DNA of 64,000 bases from Bacillota bacterium (GTDB lineage Bacteria > Bacillota > Limnochordia > DTU080): NCBI GenBank assembly GCA_012840225.1, contig DULU01000086.1, forward strand, positions 1 to 64,000. Reading direction: 5' to 3'. This document shows positions 1 to 9,966 of the stretch, in pieces. The notes below the pieces were generated by a model. The model had not been told where the DNA came from. It searched no databases and worked only from the letters and a program-made list of their open reading frames with translations. How positions within the stretch are numbered: position 1 is the stretch's first letter; every line of letters begins with the position of its first letter. Both the position numbers and the translations under genes were made by a program.

Positions 1-185
1 AGCGCTCGTTGAGCGCTGCCGACATAAACATACCATCCGGCCGGAAAGCGGCACTCACCCAAAGCTCCTATGGTGAGCCGACAACCGGCGGTCATTTGCA
101 TCCAGATCAGATATATGCCCCGCTCCGGCAGGCGGCACTGCGCAGGGTGAGGTCCCTCCACCGGGATCGTCTTCTCAGCCCTCAT
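1..185 (-). CDS. DUF123 / GIY-YIG-like protein, truncated by left edge
   Basis: Not in ORF track. Reverse strand from ATG at 185 reads MRAEKTIPVEGPHPAQCRLPERGIYLIWMQMTAGCRLTIGALGECRFPAGWYVYVGSAQRA, open to the edge; GIYL...GALG..FPAGWYVYVGSA matches the DUF123 pattern. Confidence 0.75.
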   Translation of the reverse strand, partial: MRAEKTIPVEGPHPAQCRLPERGIYLIWMQMTAGCRLTIGALGECRFPAGWYVYVGSAQRA

Positions 186-201
186 GCCGGCCGGCGGCGG
201 C

Positions 202-849
202 TCAGCTTCTGGCCTGACGTACGGCATCGAGGTATTGTCCCGCCAATGCCGCCAGATCATCCCAGCGCTTCTCGGCCACCATCTTCTTGTCCACCAAAGC
301 GGTGCCGACGCCCACAAAAGCCGCTCCGGCTTTGATGAACTGCGGCGTAGTCTGGAGATTGACCCCGCCGGTCGGGGTGAGCCGCACCTGAGGCAGGGGA
401 CCCAGCACGTCTTTGAAGAACTCCGGTCCCAGCTTGGTGGCCGGGAAGACCTTGACGGCATCTGCGCCGGCCTCCCAGGCGGTGAGGATCTCCGTGGGGG
501 TGAAGGCGCCCGGAACCACCAGCTTGCTGTAGCGTTTGCAGAGCTTGATCACTTCCAGATTGAGGGTGGGAGCGACGATGAATTCAGCACCCGCCAGGAT
601 GGCGGCCCGCGCCGTCTCCGGATCCAGAACCGTGCCTACCCCTACCACCACTTCTTTCCCGAAACGCTCGGCGGCCTCCTTGATGGCCTCCAGAGCATTG
701 GGAGTGGTCATGGTGATTTCCAAAGCTCTGATGCCGCCATTTTTCAGCGCCTGGACGATATCCATCAGCTGGGCCGAGGTATTGGCCCTGATGACGGCCA
801 CCACACCGGTGTCGATGATCAACTGCAGGTTTTCCGCTCTTTTATCCAA
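202..849 (-). CDS. eda: 2-dehydro-3-deoxy-phosphogluconate (KDPG) / KHG aldolase
   Basis: VVAVIRAN..., VGVGTVLDPE, FIVAPTLN, KVFPA, PTGGVN class I KDPG aldolase motifs; TTG start preceded by AGGAGG. Confidence 0.9.
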   Translation of the reverse strand: MDKRAENLQLIIDTGVVAVIRANTSAQLMDIVQALKNGGIRALEITMTTPNALEAIKEAAERFGKEVVVGVGTVLDPETARAAILAGAEFIVAPTLNLEVIKLCKRYSKLVVPGAFTPTEILTAWEAGADAVKVFPATKLGPEFFKDVLGPLPQVRLTPTGGVNLQTTPQFIKAGAAFVGVGTALVDKKMVAEKRWDDLAALAGQYLDAVRQARS

Positions 850-882
850 ATCGGTTACCTCCTCTTCCCCATCCTACCTTTA

Positions 883-1908
883 TTAGCGCTGCACCCGGCC
901 GGAAGCATCCCCGCCGGCCAAGGTTTCCACTTCGGCGGCGCTGACCAGGTTGAGGTCGCCGAATATGGTGTGCTTGAGGCAGGAAGCGGCCACGGCGAAC
1001 TGTACCGCCTGGTCGGGAGACTTGCCGGTGAGATAAGAATAGATCAGCCCGGCGCCGAAGGAATCGCCGCCGCCCACTCTGTCCACAATGTGCACCTTAT
1101 ACTTGCGCGAATTATAGAAGGTGCCGCCGTCATACAAAAGCGCCGACCAGTTGTTGTCCGAGGCGGAAATGCTCTCCCGCAGGGTGATGGCCACCTGTTT
1201 GAAGCCGAACATCTCCTGCAGCTGCTTGGCCACATCCTTATACCCCTCGGAGCTCAGTGCCCCGGCGGTGACATCGGTGTCCCGGGCTTTGATGCCGAAC
1301 ACCATCTCGGCATCCTCTTCATTGGCGATGGCCATATCGACATAAGGCATCAACTTGGACATCACCTCTCTGGCTTTCTCCCGCGACCAGAGCTTCTTGC
1401 GATAGTTCAGGTCGGCACTCACCGTGAGACCCAGTTTCTTGGCCGTCTGCACGGCGGCCAGGCAAGCCTCTGCCGGACCGTCGCCCAGCGCCGGGGTGAT
1501 GCCGGTGAAATGGAACCAGCCGGCTCCGGCCAATATCTTCTCCCAGTCAAAATCGCCGGGTTTCACCTGCGAAATGCTGGAATTGGCCCGATCGTAGATC
1601 ACTTTGGAAGGCCGCTGCGAGGCCCCGAATTCCAGGAAGTAGATGCCCAACCGCTCGCCCTGGCGCAAAATGAAGCTGGTGTCGACACCGAAGCGGCGCA
1701 GCCAGTTCACCGCGCAATCGCCGATCTCATGCTTGGGCACGGCGGTGACGAAACTGGCCGGGAGGCCGAACTGGGCGAGAGAGGCAGCCACGTTGGCTTC
1801 CCCGCCGCCGAAGGTCAGATCAAAGGATTGTGCCTGTACAAAGCGGAGATAACCCTGAGGGTTCAACCTCATCATGATTTCCCCGAAAGTAACCACTCTT
1901 TTGCTCAT
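883..1908 (-). CDS. kdgK: 2-keto-3-deoxygluconate kinase (PfkB family)
   Basis: GEIMMRLNP, FGGGEANVA, DRVGGGDSFGAGL; ATG at 1908 has upstream AAGGAG (ORF track start 1929). Confidence 0.88.
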   Translation of the reverse strand: MSKRVVTFGEIMMRLNPQGYLRFVQAQSFDLTFGGGEANVAASLAQFGLPASFVTAVPKHEIGDCAVNWLRRFGVDTSFILRQGERLGIYFLEFGASQRPSKVIYDRANSSISQVKPGDFDWEKILAGAGWFHFTGITPALGDGPAEACLAAVQTAKKLGLTVSADLNYRKKLWSREKAREVMSKLMPYVDMAIANEEDAEMVFGIKARDTDVTAGALSSEGYKDVAKQLQEMFGFKQVAITLRESISASDNNWSALLYDGGTFYNSRKYKVHIVDRVGGGDSFGAGLIYSYLTGKSPDQAVQFAVAASCLKHTIFGDLNLVSAAEVETLAGGDASGRVQR

Positions 1909-1954
1909 GTTCTCCGGCTCCTTTCTCAAGCTGTCTGTGGCGCATGCCCCACCG

Positions 1955-2998
1955 TCACTCGGCTACCGTGACTTCCCGGCCGCCGTTGTCGGCGGATTCA
2001 TACATCGCTAAGGCGATGGCCAGGGTGTGACGGGCGGAAGCGGCGCTGACGAACGGTTCACGATCTTCCCGCACCGCTTCAATCATGTCGTTGATGATCC
2101 TGGTATGCTCTTCCACACCGAAGTCGGCTGCTCCTCCGGCGGCGGTGGCCTGAGCCGCCGAGCCGATCTTACGGATCTCGGCGTCCTCCGGCCGCTCTTC
2201 TTTAAATTTCCAGGTATCTATACGCTCGCCGACCATGATAGCCGTACCGTTCTCGCCGTTGATCTCAATGCGGATATCGGTGCCCGGATAGAGGGCCGTG
2301 CTGGCCTGCAGCAAGCCGAAGGCCCCGCTTTTATAGGTGAAAAAGGCGGCGGCCGTATCCTCAAGCTGCACTTGCGGATGGGCTAAGTTCAGGGTTTTGG
2401 CCATCACTTTCTCCACCGGTCCCGCCAGGTATTGCAGGAGGTCGAAGTAATGGAAAGCATGCTGGATGATCACTCCGGCCCCGGCGGCTCTGGAACTGCG
2501 CCAGTCGTCCATAAAATAATACTCCGTAGAGCGATACCATTTCATATAAGCATCGGCCGCCAATATCTTGCCGAAGCGCCCTTCATCGATAGCTTTCTTG
2601 ATGGCCTGGATGGCGGTGCGGGTGCGCACGTTCAGCACCACGCCCAGCTTCACACCGGCCTTTTGGCAGGCGGCGATCATCGCATCCACTTTTTCCAGGG
2701 TCAGCTCCGGCGGTTTCTCCACCAGCACATGTTTCCCGGCTTCCGCCGCTTTGATCACATATTCCCCATGATAGGCATTGGGTGTGCATACATTGATCAC
2801 ATCGATGTCCGGGGAGGCCAAAAGTTCGTCGATGGTCATGGCCCGGCCGCCATATTTTTGCACACAAGCCTCCGCCCGCTCCGCACGCATGTCGGCGGCG
2901 GCGACCAACACCCCTCCCCGGCTGGCATTGATGGCCTTGCCGTGGAAATCGGAGATCAAGCCGCAGCCTATCAGGCCGAAGCGCACTTTGTCAGCCAA
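1955..2998 (-). CDS. Gfo/Idh/MocA family oxidoreductase
   Basis: FGLIGCGLISDFH Rossmann motif and VLVEKP; TTG at 2998 with AGAGGTG upstream (track start 3031). Confidence 0.9.
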   Translation of the reverse strand: MADKVRFGLIGCGLISDFHGKAINASRGGVLVAAADMRAERAEACVQKYGGRAMTIDELLASPDIDVINVCTPNAYHGEYVIKAAEAGKHVLVEKPPELTLEKVDAMIAACQKAGVKLGVVLNVRTRTAIQAIKKAIDEGRFGKILAADAYMKWYRSTEYYFMDDWRSSRAAGAGVIIQHAFHYFDLLQYLAGPVEKVMAKTLNLAHPQVQLEDTAAAFFTYKSGAFGLLQASTALYPGTDIRIEINGENGTAIMVGERIDTWKFKEERPEDAEIRKIGSAAQATAAGGAADFGVEEHTRIINDMIEAVREDREPFVSAASARHTLAIALAMYESADNGGREVTVAE

Positions 2999-3034
2999 GA
3001 CCGGCTCACCTCTTTCTTCATGTATTATCATCGG

Positions 3035-4069
3035 TTACGGAATGAATACCGCTTTTAACCCTTTCTGGTTCTCCAGATCCTCAAACACCTGCGCCCAGTT
3101 GGTCAACGGTTCGCTGAAGGAGATCAAGGGCTTGACATTCACCGCACCCCGGGCGATCAACGATATAGCCCTGTCCCAGCTGGTGTAGCTGGTGGACATA
3201 TTGAAAATGATATCGATGGCCTTATAGATGGCTTTGTCCCAGGCGAAGCCGATCTTGTCCTTGCCGGTCATGCCGATCACGGCGATGCGGCCTTTTTTGC
3301 GCACCAGTTCCACCGCCGAGTTGATAGCCGGTTCGGCACCACTGGCTTCCACCACCAGATCGGCGCCCCGCCCGCCGCTGAGCTCCATGACCAGGTCGAG
3401 CGGGCTCTGCTTGGCCAGGTTCACCACATAGCGAAACCCTAGTTCCATGGCCACAGGCAGCCGGAACTCCTCGTCCCTGGGGGCGCCCACGATCACCACT
3501 TCCCGGGCGCCGCCGGCTCTGGCCGCCTGGGCCGCCAGCAAGCCGATGGGTCCCGGACCAAGGACCACCACCAGGTCTTCGGATTCCACCCGGCCCCGCT
3601 CCAGCACATCATGGACCACGTTGGCCGTCGGTTCCACGAGGGCGGCCTCCTCATAGGAGAGATGGTCCGGGATTTTATGCAAAAGGTGATCGGGCATGAC
3701 CAGATACTTGGTAAAGGCACCGTCGATGCCCCAGCCGATCGATCTCTTCTCCGGGCAGATCTGTATGTTCCCCGACCGGCACAACCAGCACTTGCCGCAG
3801 GCTTTGGTGTGGGGCTCGCCCACCACCCTGTCGCCGGGCTTGACCGTGGTCACTTCCGCTCCAGTTTCCACCACCTGGCCGGAGAATTCATGACCCAGCA
3901 CCACCGGCGGCCAATAGGGGAAACGGTCGTGCTTGACGTGCAGGTCGGTGCCGCACACCCCGGCCGCCTTCACGGCGATCAACGCTTCCCGCGGCCCAGG
4001 TTTCGGCTCGGGGATATCGCGCAGTTCAATGTTGTCCGGACCCTTGGCGATCTTCATCAGTGCCAACAT
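3035..4069 (-). CDS. Zn-dependent alcohol/polyol dehydrogenase (MDR, threonine/iditol dehydrogenase-like)
   Basis: GVCGTDLH, GHEFSGQVVETG, CGKCWLCRSGNIQIC structural zinc motif, GPGPIGLLAAQ. Confidence 0.9.
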   Translation of the reverse strand: MLALMKIAKGPDNIELRDIPEPKPGPREALIAVKAAGVCGTDLHVKHDRFPYWPPVVLGHEFSGQVVETGAEVTTVKPGDRVVGEPHTKACGKCWLCRSGNIQICPEKRSIGWGIDGAFTKYLVMPDHLLHKIPDHLSYEEAALVEPTANVVHDVLERGRVESEDLVVVLGPGPIGLLAAQAARAGGAREVVIVGAPRDEEFRLPVAMELGFRYVVNLAKQSPLDLVMELSGGRGADLVVEASGAEPAINSAVELVRKKGRIAVIGMTGKDKIGFAWDKAIYKAIDIIFNMSTSYTSWDRAISLIARGAVNVKPLISFSEPLTNWAQVFEDLENQKGLKAVFIP

Positions 4070-4085
4070 GTTCAGGAAAACCTCC

Positions 4086-5318
4086 TTAAAAAGCAGTGGC
4101 CAGCCAGGTGACCAGCACCTGCGCCGCCTTCAGGATCTCGTCCACGGCGATCTGTTCTTCCCGGCTGTGAGCGTATTTCAGATCTCCCGGTCCGAACACC
4201 ACGGTGGGGATATCCAGCTGATTCCGGTAAAACCAGGCATCGCAGGAAGCGGTCATGGCGGTGATCTGCGGGGTGAGGTCGGAGAGGGTACAGGCCTGTT
4301 TCAACCCCTGTACCAGCGGGTGATCGATGGCGGTGACGCTGCTGTCGTGCCGGTAGATGAATTTCATATCGAAATTATCTCTCAGCCAGGCGTCGCCTTT
4401 CTCGGCCACTGCGCTGCGGAGGCCGGCCATCACTTCTTCCTTGGTCACATTTGGGAGAAAGCCCATCACGCCCCGGAAACGGGCGGTGTTGGGCGCCGAG
4501 GCCGGCCAGTTGCCGGCATGCATCTCCCCGAAGGTGATGGGCATAGGATTGGCATATCCGGAGAAGAGAGGCACCTCCCGGCTGCGGCCGAGCAGGGCGG
4601 CATGGTATTCTTCCATAATATTCATGGCCTGCACGGCTTTTTTCAGAGCGCTCACCACGTCTCCGGCCCGGCCGGAATGACCGCTGCGCCCATAGCAGGT
4701 GACGTCGAACCACACCGCTCCCCGCACCGAAGGCTGAATGGTGAGCACCGACGGCTCCAGCACGATGCAGGCGTCGGCCCGGCACTCCCGCCTGATCATG
4801 GCCAGCGTGCCATTGCCGCCGCACTCCTCTTCCACGACAAAATGATAATCCACCCCGGCGGGAAACGGTCCGAGCTCAGCCACCGCCGCTGCCACCAGGG
4901 CCATGGTCACCGCCTGACCCTTGGCGTCACAGGCCCCCCGGCCGAAAACAGCGCCGTCCTGCACTTCCGGGCTAAAGGCTTTGTCCTGCCCCGGCGAGGG
5001 TGGCACGGTGTCCAGATGCGTGTTGAGAATCACCGTCTTCCCCTTAGTGCCGTCCTGCTTTACCAGGAGGTTCGCCCGCCCCTCGTAGGTCAGGTCCTCG
5101 ATTGGCGATGAATAGTCCGGATCCTCTTTTATCTTGTCCGAGAGGGCGATCTCTTCCACCCGGCCGGGGATCTCCTTCATCCTTTGCTCCATATAGCGCA
5201 TGGCGGCACCTTCCTGCCCCGGGAGCGAAGGAATGGCGATCAGATCGCACAGCATCTCCTCCACCCACCGTCTTTTGCTTTCCAGGAAAAGCGTCGCCTT
5301 CTGTGCAGAAAAACTCAA
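4086..5318 (-). CDS. M20 family metallopeptidase (ArgE/DapE/CPG2-like)
   Basis: NTHLDTVPP, GRGACDAKG, VEEECGGNG; TTG at 5318 behind AGGAGG is preferred over track start 5378. Confidence 0.85.
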   Translation of the reverse strand: MSFSAQKATLFLESKRRWVEEMLCDLIAIPSLPGQEGAAMRYMEQRMKEIPGRVEEIALSDKIKEDPDYSSPIEDLTYEGRANLLVKQDGTKGKTVILNTHLDTVPPSPGQDKAFSPEVQDGAVFGRGACDAKGQAVTMALVAAAVAELGPFPAGVDYHFVVEEECGGNGTLAMIRRECRADACIVLEPSVLTIQPSVRGAVWFDVTCYGRSGHSGRAGDVVSALKKAVQAMNIMEEYHAALLGRSREVPLFSGYANPMPITFGEMHAGNWPASAPNTARFRGVMGFLPNVTKEEVMAGLRSAVAEKGDAWLRDNFDMKFIYRHDSSVTAIDHPLVQGLKQACTLSDLTPQITAMTASCDAWFYRNQLDIPTVVFGPGDLKYAHSREEQIAVDEILKAAQVLVTWLATAF

Positions 5319-5404
5319 ATTCCGATCCTCCTCTTGACCGGCCGCCGCCGGCAGCCGCGGCGGCCTCACCCGCCTCACCCTGCCGTCATCTCTGCCAAAG
5401 CGGC

Positions 5405-6715
5405 CTAAAACTCGACAAACACCGACTCCAGGACATCCATAGCCTCTTCCGCCTGCTCCATCGTGATCACCAACGGCGGCGCCACCCGCAGCACGTTGCC
5501 GGCCACCCGGCCCATCACCACGCCGCGGTTGGCCGCTCTCCTGATCACTTCCATGGTCAGCTCGGGTGACGGCTCATTGTCTACCTTGTCTTTGACGATC
5601 TCCACGCCGATGACCAGACCCCGGCCGCGCACATCGCCGATGATCTTCGCTTTCTCCTGCACCTTTTCCAGCCGGCTCTTGATGTAGCCGCCCACCGTCA
5701 GGGCGTTGTCGGCCAGCTTCTCTTCCTGCAGGATGTCCAGCACAGCCAGGCCGGCGGCGCAGGAAACCGGGTTCCCGCCGTAAGTGCTGCTCATCTCGCC
5801 CGGACCCAAGGATTTGATGAGACGGGTCTCGGTGAGCAAGGCGGCGTGGGGGATACTGCTGCCTATGCCTTTGCCCAGGCAAAGCAGATTGGGCCGCAGG
5901 CCTTCCCACTCCAGAGCGAACATCTTGCCGGTGCGCCCGAAAGAGGACTGCACCTCATCCAGGATAAAGAGAATATCCTTCTCTTTGGCCCACTGCTCGA
6001 GCCCTTTCAGGTAGCCTTCCGGCGGAAAGATGAAACCTGACGCGCCCTGATAGGGTTCCACGATCAGGGCAGCCAGATCGCCGGTGGATTGGGCGGCGAT
6101 CACCCGGTCCAGAATGGAGAGGCACAACAGGCCGCAGTTCTCTTTCTTCATCTTGAAGGGGCAGCGGAAACAATAGGGATAGGGAGCGCAGATGTTACCG
6201 GGGATGAGCGGGCCGAATTTGCGCTTGGTGCCCATGGTGCCGGCCACGGACATCGGGCCGAAAGTGCGGCCGTGAAAACCGCCCCAGAAGGAGAGGATCT
6301 CATGCCGGCCGGTGGCTCTTTTGGCCACGCGCATGGCGGCGTCGGTGGCTTCACTGCCGGTGGTGACCATGAAAGCCCGGTCCAGGTTCTCCGGCGCCAG
6401 CTCCACCAGGCGCCTGGCCAGGGTGACCCGTTCCGGGGTGGGAAAGTCGTAGCAGTTCATCAGGCGCCCCGCCGCTCTCTGCACGGCAGCGGTCAGCTTG
6501 GGATGGCAGTGACCGACATTGGTGACCAACACCCCGGAGGTCAGGTCGATGAAGCGGTTGCCGTCCACATCGGTGATGATCACGCCGCTCGCCGTATCCC
6601 AGACGATCGGGGCCTGCTGGCTGGTGGTACCGGATTCGAAACGGGCCGACTCCTCCAGGAACCTTTTCGAATTCGGGCCGGGCAATGGGCCATTAACACT
6701 TATATATTTCAACAT
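5405..6715 (-). CDS. Class III (GABA/acetylornithine-type) PLP aminotransferase
   Basis: TTGSEATDAAMRVAK, SFWGGFHGRT, ILDEVQSSFGRTGKMFA, CLGKGIGSSIP. Confidence 0.9.
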   Translation of the reverse strand: MLKYISVNGPLPGPNSKRFLEESARFESGTTSQQAPIVWDTASGVIITDVDGNRFIDLTSGVLVTNVGHCHPKLTAAVQRAAGRLMNCYDFPTPERVTLARRLVELAPENLDRAFMVTTGSEATDAAMRVAKRATGRHEILSFWGGFHGRTFGPMSVAGTMGTKRKFGPLIPGNICAPYPYCFRCPFKMKKENCGLLCLSILDRVIAAQSTGDLAALIVEPYQGASGFIFPPEGYLKGLEQWAKEKDILFILDEVQSSFGRTGKMFALEWEGLRPNLLCLGKGIGSSIPHAALLTETRLIKSLGPGEMSSTYGGNPVSCAAGLAVLDILQEEKLADNALTVGGYIKSRLEKVQEKAKIIGDVRGRGLVIGVEIVKDKVDNEPSPELTMEVIRRAANRGVVMGRVAGNVLRVAPPLVITMEQAEEAMDVLESVFVEF

Positions 6716-7716
6716 TTGGCCTCCTCACCAAACACTTCGGGGTTGACCACAAAGCGCGGCCTCTCCCCGTTTCTAAACCTCTTGATGTCTTCCACTATCT
6801 TCACACGAATATCCCAGCCGGCTTCCACGGAGCACCATCCCAGATGGGGGCTGAGCACTACATTATCCATCCTGAAAAGCGGGAAATCGGGCGGCGGCGG
6901 TTCTTTGTCATAGACGTCTATGCCCGCCCCGGCAATCTCGCCCTGCTCTAGCGCTTCAATCAATGCCTGGGTATCCACCAGACCGGCCCTGGCCGTGTTG
7001 ACCAGGAAGGCGGACTTCTTCATCATTTTAAACTGTTCCCGGCCGATCATGTGGTGGGTCTCTTTATTCAGGAGAGCATGGAGGGTGACCACATCCGAGC
7101 GGCGCAAGAGCTCATCCAGGGGGACAAGCTTCTCGCCCAGCATATCGCGGCGCTCCTGCGTGAGGTAGGGGTCGGTGACTAAGATGTCCACCCCGAAACC
7201 GGCGAGTCTGTTGTAGACCCGGCTGCCGATGCGGCCGAAACCGACGATACCTATGGTCTTGCCTTCCAGCCGGTGGATGGGCGGCAGGGTGGAGAAATCC
7301 CACTGCCCGCGGCGGGACGATTCTTCCAGAATGCGCCGGCCGATGCCGAGACCCCGCCAGACACCCATAATCAGGGCGATAGCCTGTTCCGCCACTTCAT
7401 CAGGGCAATAGTCGGGGATGTTGGCCACGGTGATGCCCTTGGCCGTGGCGGCGGCCACGTCCACATTGTCGTAGCCGATGCCGTGCCTGATGATCAGCCG
7501 GCACCGCTTCAGGCCGGCGATCACCTCGGCGGTCATCGGGGCCATGTTGACCACAATCACATCGGCATCATGGATCTTTGCCAAGAGCTCCGCCACCGGG
7601 GCAAATTTCATCTGATAAGCCTGGAAATCCACATCGCCAAGCTTGGCTAGCTCCTCCCGTTCCCACTCCAGATCGGGCTCAATATAATCGGTGACAACCA
7701 CCTTTATCGCACTCAT
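6709..7716 (-). CDS. D-isomer-specific 2-hydroxyacid dehydrogenase (CtBP/SerA-like)
   Basis: GKTIGIVGFGRIGSRVYNR, NTARAGLVDTQALIEAL; ATG 7716 with GGAG upstream. Confidence 0.9.
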   Translation of the reverse strand: MSAIKVVVTDYIEPDLEWEREELAKLGDVDFQAYQMKFAPVAELLAKIHDADVIVVNMAPMTAEVIAGLKRCRLIIRHGIGYDNVDVAAATAKGITVANIPDYCPDEVAEQAIALIMGVWRGLGIGRRILEESSRRGQWDFSTLPPIHRLEGKTIGIVGFGRIGSRVYNRLAGFGVDILVTDPYLTQERRDMLGEKLVPLDELLRRSDVVTLHALLNKETHHMIGREQFKMMKKSAFLVNTARAGLVDTQALIEALEQGEIAGAGIDVYDKEPPPPDFPLFRMDNVVLSPHLGWCSVEAGWDIRVKIVEDIKRFRNGERPRFVVNPEVFGEEAKC

Positions 7717-7740
7717 GACATCCACTCCTTGCACCTATCC

Positions 7741-8790
7741 TCAGGACAGCGAAACCGGCCGGCCCAGGGCGGCGGATTGATAGACGGCCTCCACCACCTG
7801 CAGAGCCTTCAGCCCTTCCCGGCCGGGAATGACGGGCGGTCTCCCCGCCGTCAGAGATTCCGCCAGATCGCGGAGGTAGCTCACGCCCAGAATGCCGCAA
7901 TAGCCCGGCACCACCAGGTTGTCGAAGGCATAACGGCGCCATGGGGCATCTTTATACTCTTTCTTCTCCGAGCTCAGGAACATCTCGTCCGCCGCGCCCT
8001 CAAAAGCCGGGCTCCAGGCTATGGTGCCGGCGGTGCCTCTGATGCCGACGAAGAGATCCCGGCCGTGCGGGTAGGAAGCCGGCACCGTGTAGGAAATGTC
8101 GAGATAGGCGCGGGCCCCCCGGCTGAAAGTCAGCAAAGCGAAAGATTGATCTTCCACATCGATGCCGGGAGTGATGATGCGGATGTCGCCATAGGCCGAG
8201 ACCACCTCATCCTCTAAAAGCCAGCGGAACAAGTCGATCCAGTGGACGCCCAGGTTGTGCATGGCTCCGCCGCCGCTCTTCTTTTTCTCCAGCATCCAGG
8301 GGGAGGCTTGCTGGTAGCGCACGGGCTTGCCGGCGGCCATCCGTCCTTCCAGAGCGATCACCTCACCGACGACGCCGTCGGTCACCAATCTTTTGATTTC
8401 CCTCGACATCTGATGATACCGCCAGAGATAGGGCGTAGTCAAAACCACTCCGGCCCGCTCGCAAGCGGCGATCATGCGCCCGATCCCCGCCGCGTCGGCA
8501 GCCATCGGCTTTTCCACCAGCACATGGGCGCCGGCGGCGGCGGCAAACTCCACTGCCTCAGGGCACTCAGCATGGGGCAGGAAAATGGCTGCCAGCTGTA
8601 CGTCGTGCTTTTCCAGCGCCTCCTGGTAGGTGGTATACACCGGAACCCCAAATTTGGCGGCAAATTCCCGGCGTCTTAATTCGTCCGCTTCCGAGGCCGC
8701 CACCACCCGCATCTCGGGCACCTGGGCAAAAAGGGCCATATAGCCGTCGGGGTGCAGGTGGCGCAACCCGCACAGAGCCACATTGATCAT
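7741..8790 (-). CDS. Gfo/Idh/MocA family oxidoreductase
   Basis: N-terminal Rossmann fold and HVLVEKPMA motif. Confidence 0.85.
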   Translation of the reverse strand: MINVALCGLRHLHPDGYMALFAQVPEMRVVAASEADELRRREFAAKFGVPVYTTYQEALEKHDVQLAAIFLPHAECPEAVEFAAAAGAHVLVEKPMAADAAGIGRMIAACERAGVVLTTPYLWRYHQMSREIKRLVTDGVVGEVIALEGRMAAGKPVRYQQASPWMLEKKKSGGGAMHNLGVHWIDLFRWLLEDEVVSAYGDIRIITPGIDVEDQSFALLTFSRGARAYLDISYTVPASYPHGRDLFVGIRGTAGTIAWSPAFEGAADEMFLSSEKKEYKDAPWRRYAFDNLVVPGYCGILGVSYLRDLAESLTAGRPPVIPGREGLKALQVVEAVYQSAALGRPVSLS

Positions 8791-8914
8791 CTATCAAACC
8801 GCCTCCACATCTTAAAAATGGCAATAAGGCGCACCTCTCAGCGAGGGCGCCGGTTTATCATTTTCCGGCTGGGGTGCCGGAGAGACCCGGCAGGGCATCA
8901 GGTCGTGTTTATAA

Positions 8915-9943
8915 TTAAAACTTACCTTCCCTCTCCTGGAAATGAGTCGGTTTCCCCAATGTGGGGCCACCGGCTTTCACCCATCCGGCTACGAGCTCAA
9001 TCATCTCCCGCAAGGTGACCCGCGGGTAGCCGAACAGGCGATGGGCATTGGAAGCATTCCCCAGGAGAGCGGTAGGCGCTTCTGCCCCGCTGAACCGCGG
9101 CTCCACGCCGAGCAATTCCCCAAAGCGCTCCGCCAGCCAGCGGATGGAGATGGTTTCCGGACCGGTGACGTTCAGCACCCTGGGCGGGGAGGCACAATGG
9201 AAGAGGCTGCGCAAAGCCATCTCATTGGCATCGCCCTGCCAGATCACGTTGACATTGCCCATCGTCACATCGATGGGCCGCCCGTCCCGTACCGCCTCCG
9301 CCACCTCCAGGAGGATCCCATAGCGCAGGTCGATGGCATACATCAGGCGGAACAGGAGCATGGGAGTTTTATACTTATGGGAGAAGGCGGTGAACACCCG
9401 CTCACGCCCCAAAACGGACTGTGCATACTCCCCGACCGGACCCACTTCATTTTCCTCGGAGGCGCCGCCAAGATGGACGGGAGTCAGCGGGTAGACATTG
9501 CCGCTGGAGAAGACCACGATGCTCGAGCGGCGGAAGCGCTCGGCCACCCGGCCGGGCACATAGGAATTCATGAGCCACGTCAGGTGTTCGTTGCCCGTGG
9601 TGCCGAATTTCATGCCCACCATGAAGATGACGTTGGGCACTTCGGGCAAGGCGGCCAGATCGCTCTCGGAAGTGACATCGCAGACGATGGTCTCCACGCC
9701 GGCCTGCTCCAGCTCATCCACCAGGCTCTTCGTGGAGAAACGGGCGGCGCCGATCACCTTTTGCTTGCCTCCGGCCGCCACAATGGCATTCTTCGCCAGT
9801 TTGGCCAGGCTGGGCCCCATTTTGCCGCCCACGCCCAACACCAGGATGTCGCCCTCGAGACGGGCCATATCCTCCACCAGGGCAGGCGACGGCTGAGCCA
9901 GCTTGCGCTCCAGATCTTCTACAGTTTTAATCACTTCAGCCAA
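8915..9943 (-). CDS. NAD-dependent epimerase/dehydratase-like protein (extended SDR, atypical)
   Basis: ILVLGVGGKMGPSLAKLA, VVFSSGNVYP, GEYAQSVLGRE; conserved SDR layout but atypical active site. Confidence 0.8.
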   Translation of the reverse strand: MAEVIKTVEDLERKLAQPSPALVEDMARLEGDILVLGVGGKMGPSLAKLAKNAIVAAGGKQKVIGAARFSTKSLVDELEQAGVETIVCDVTSESDLAALPEVPNVIFMVGMKFGTTGNEHLTWLMNSYVPGRVAERFRRSSIVVFSSGNVYPLTPVHLGGASEENEVGPVGEYAQSVLGRERVFTAFSHKYKTPMLLFRLMYAIDLRYGILLEVAEAVRDGRPIDVTMGNVNVIWQGDANEMALRSLFHCASPPRVLNVTGPETISIRWLAERFGELLGVEPRFSGAEAPTALLGNASNAHRLFGYPRVTLREMIELVAGWVKAGGPTLGKPTHFQEREGKF

Positions 9944-9966
9944 ATATCACTCACCGCACTTTCCAA

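Noticed and set aside
184-1971. 595-aa + strand ORF
   Set aside because: Shadow ORF antisense to eda and kdgK, both with clear family motifs; typical of high-GC sequence.
3933-5111. 392-aa + strand ORF
   Set aside because: Antisense to the M20 and Zn-ADH genes; His/Gly/Pro-rich composition without protein-like motifs.
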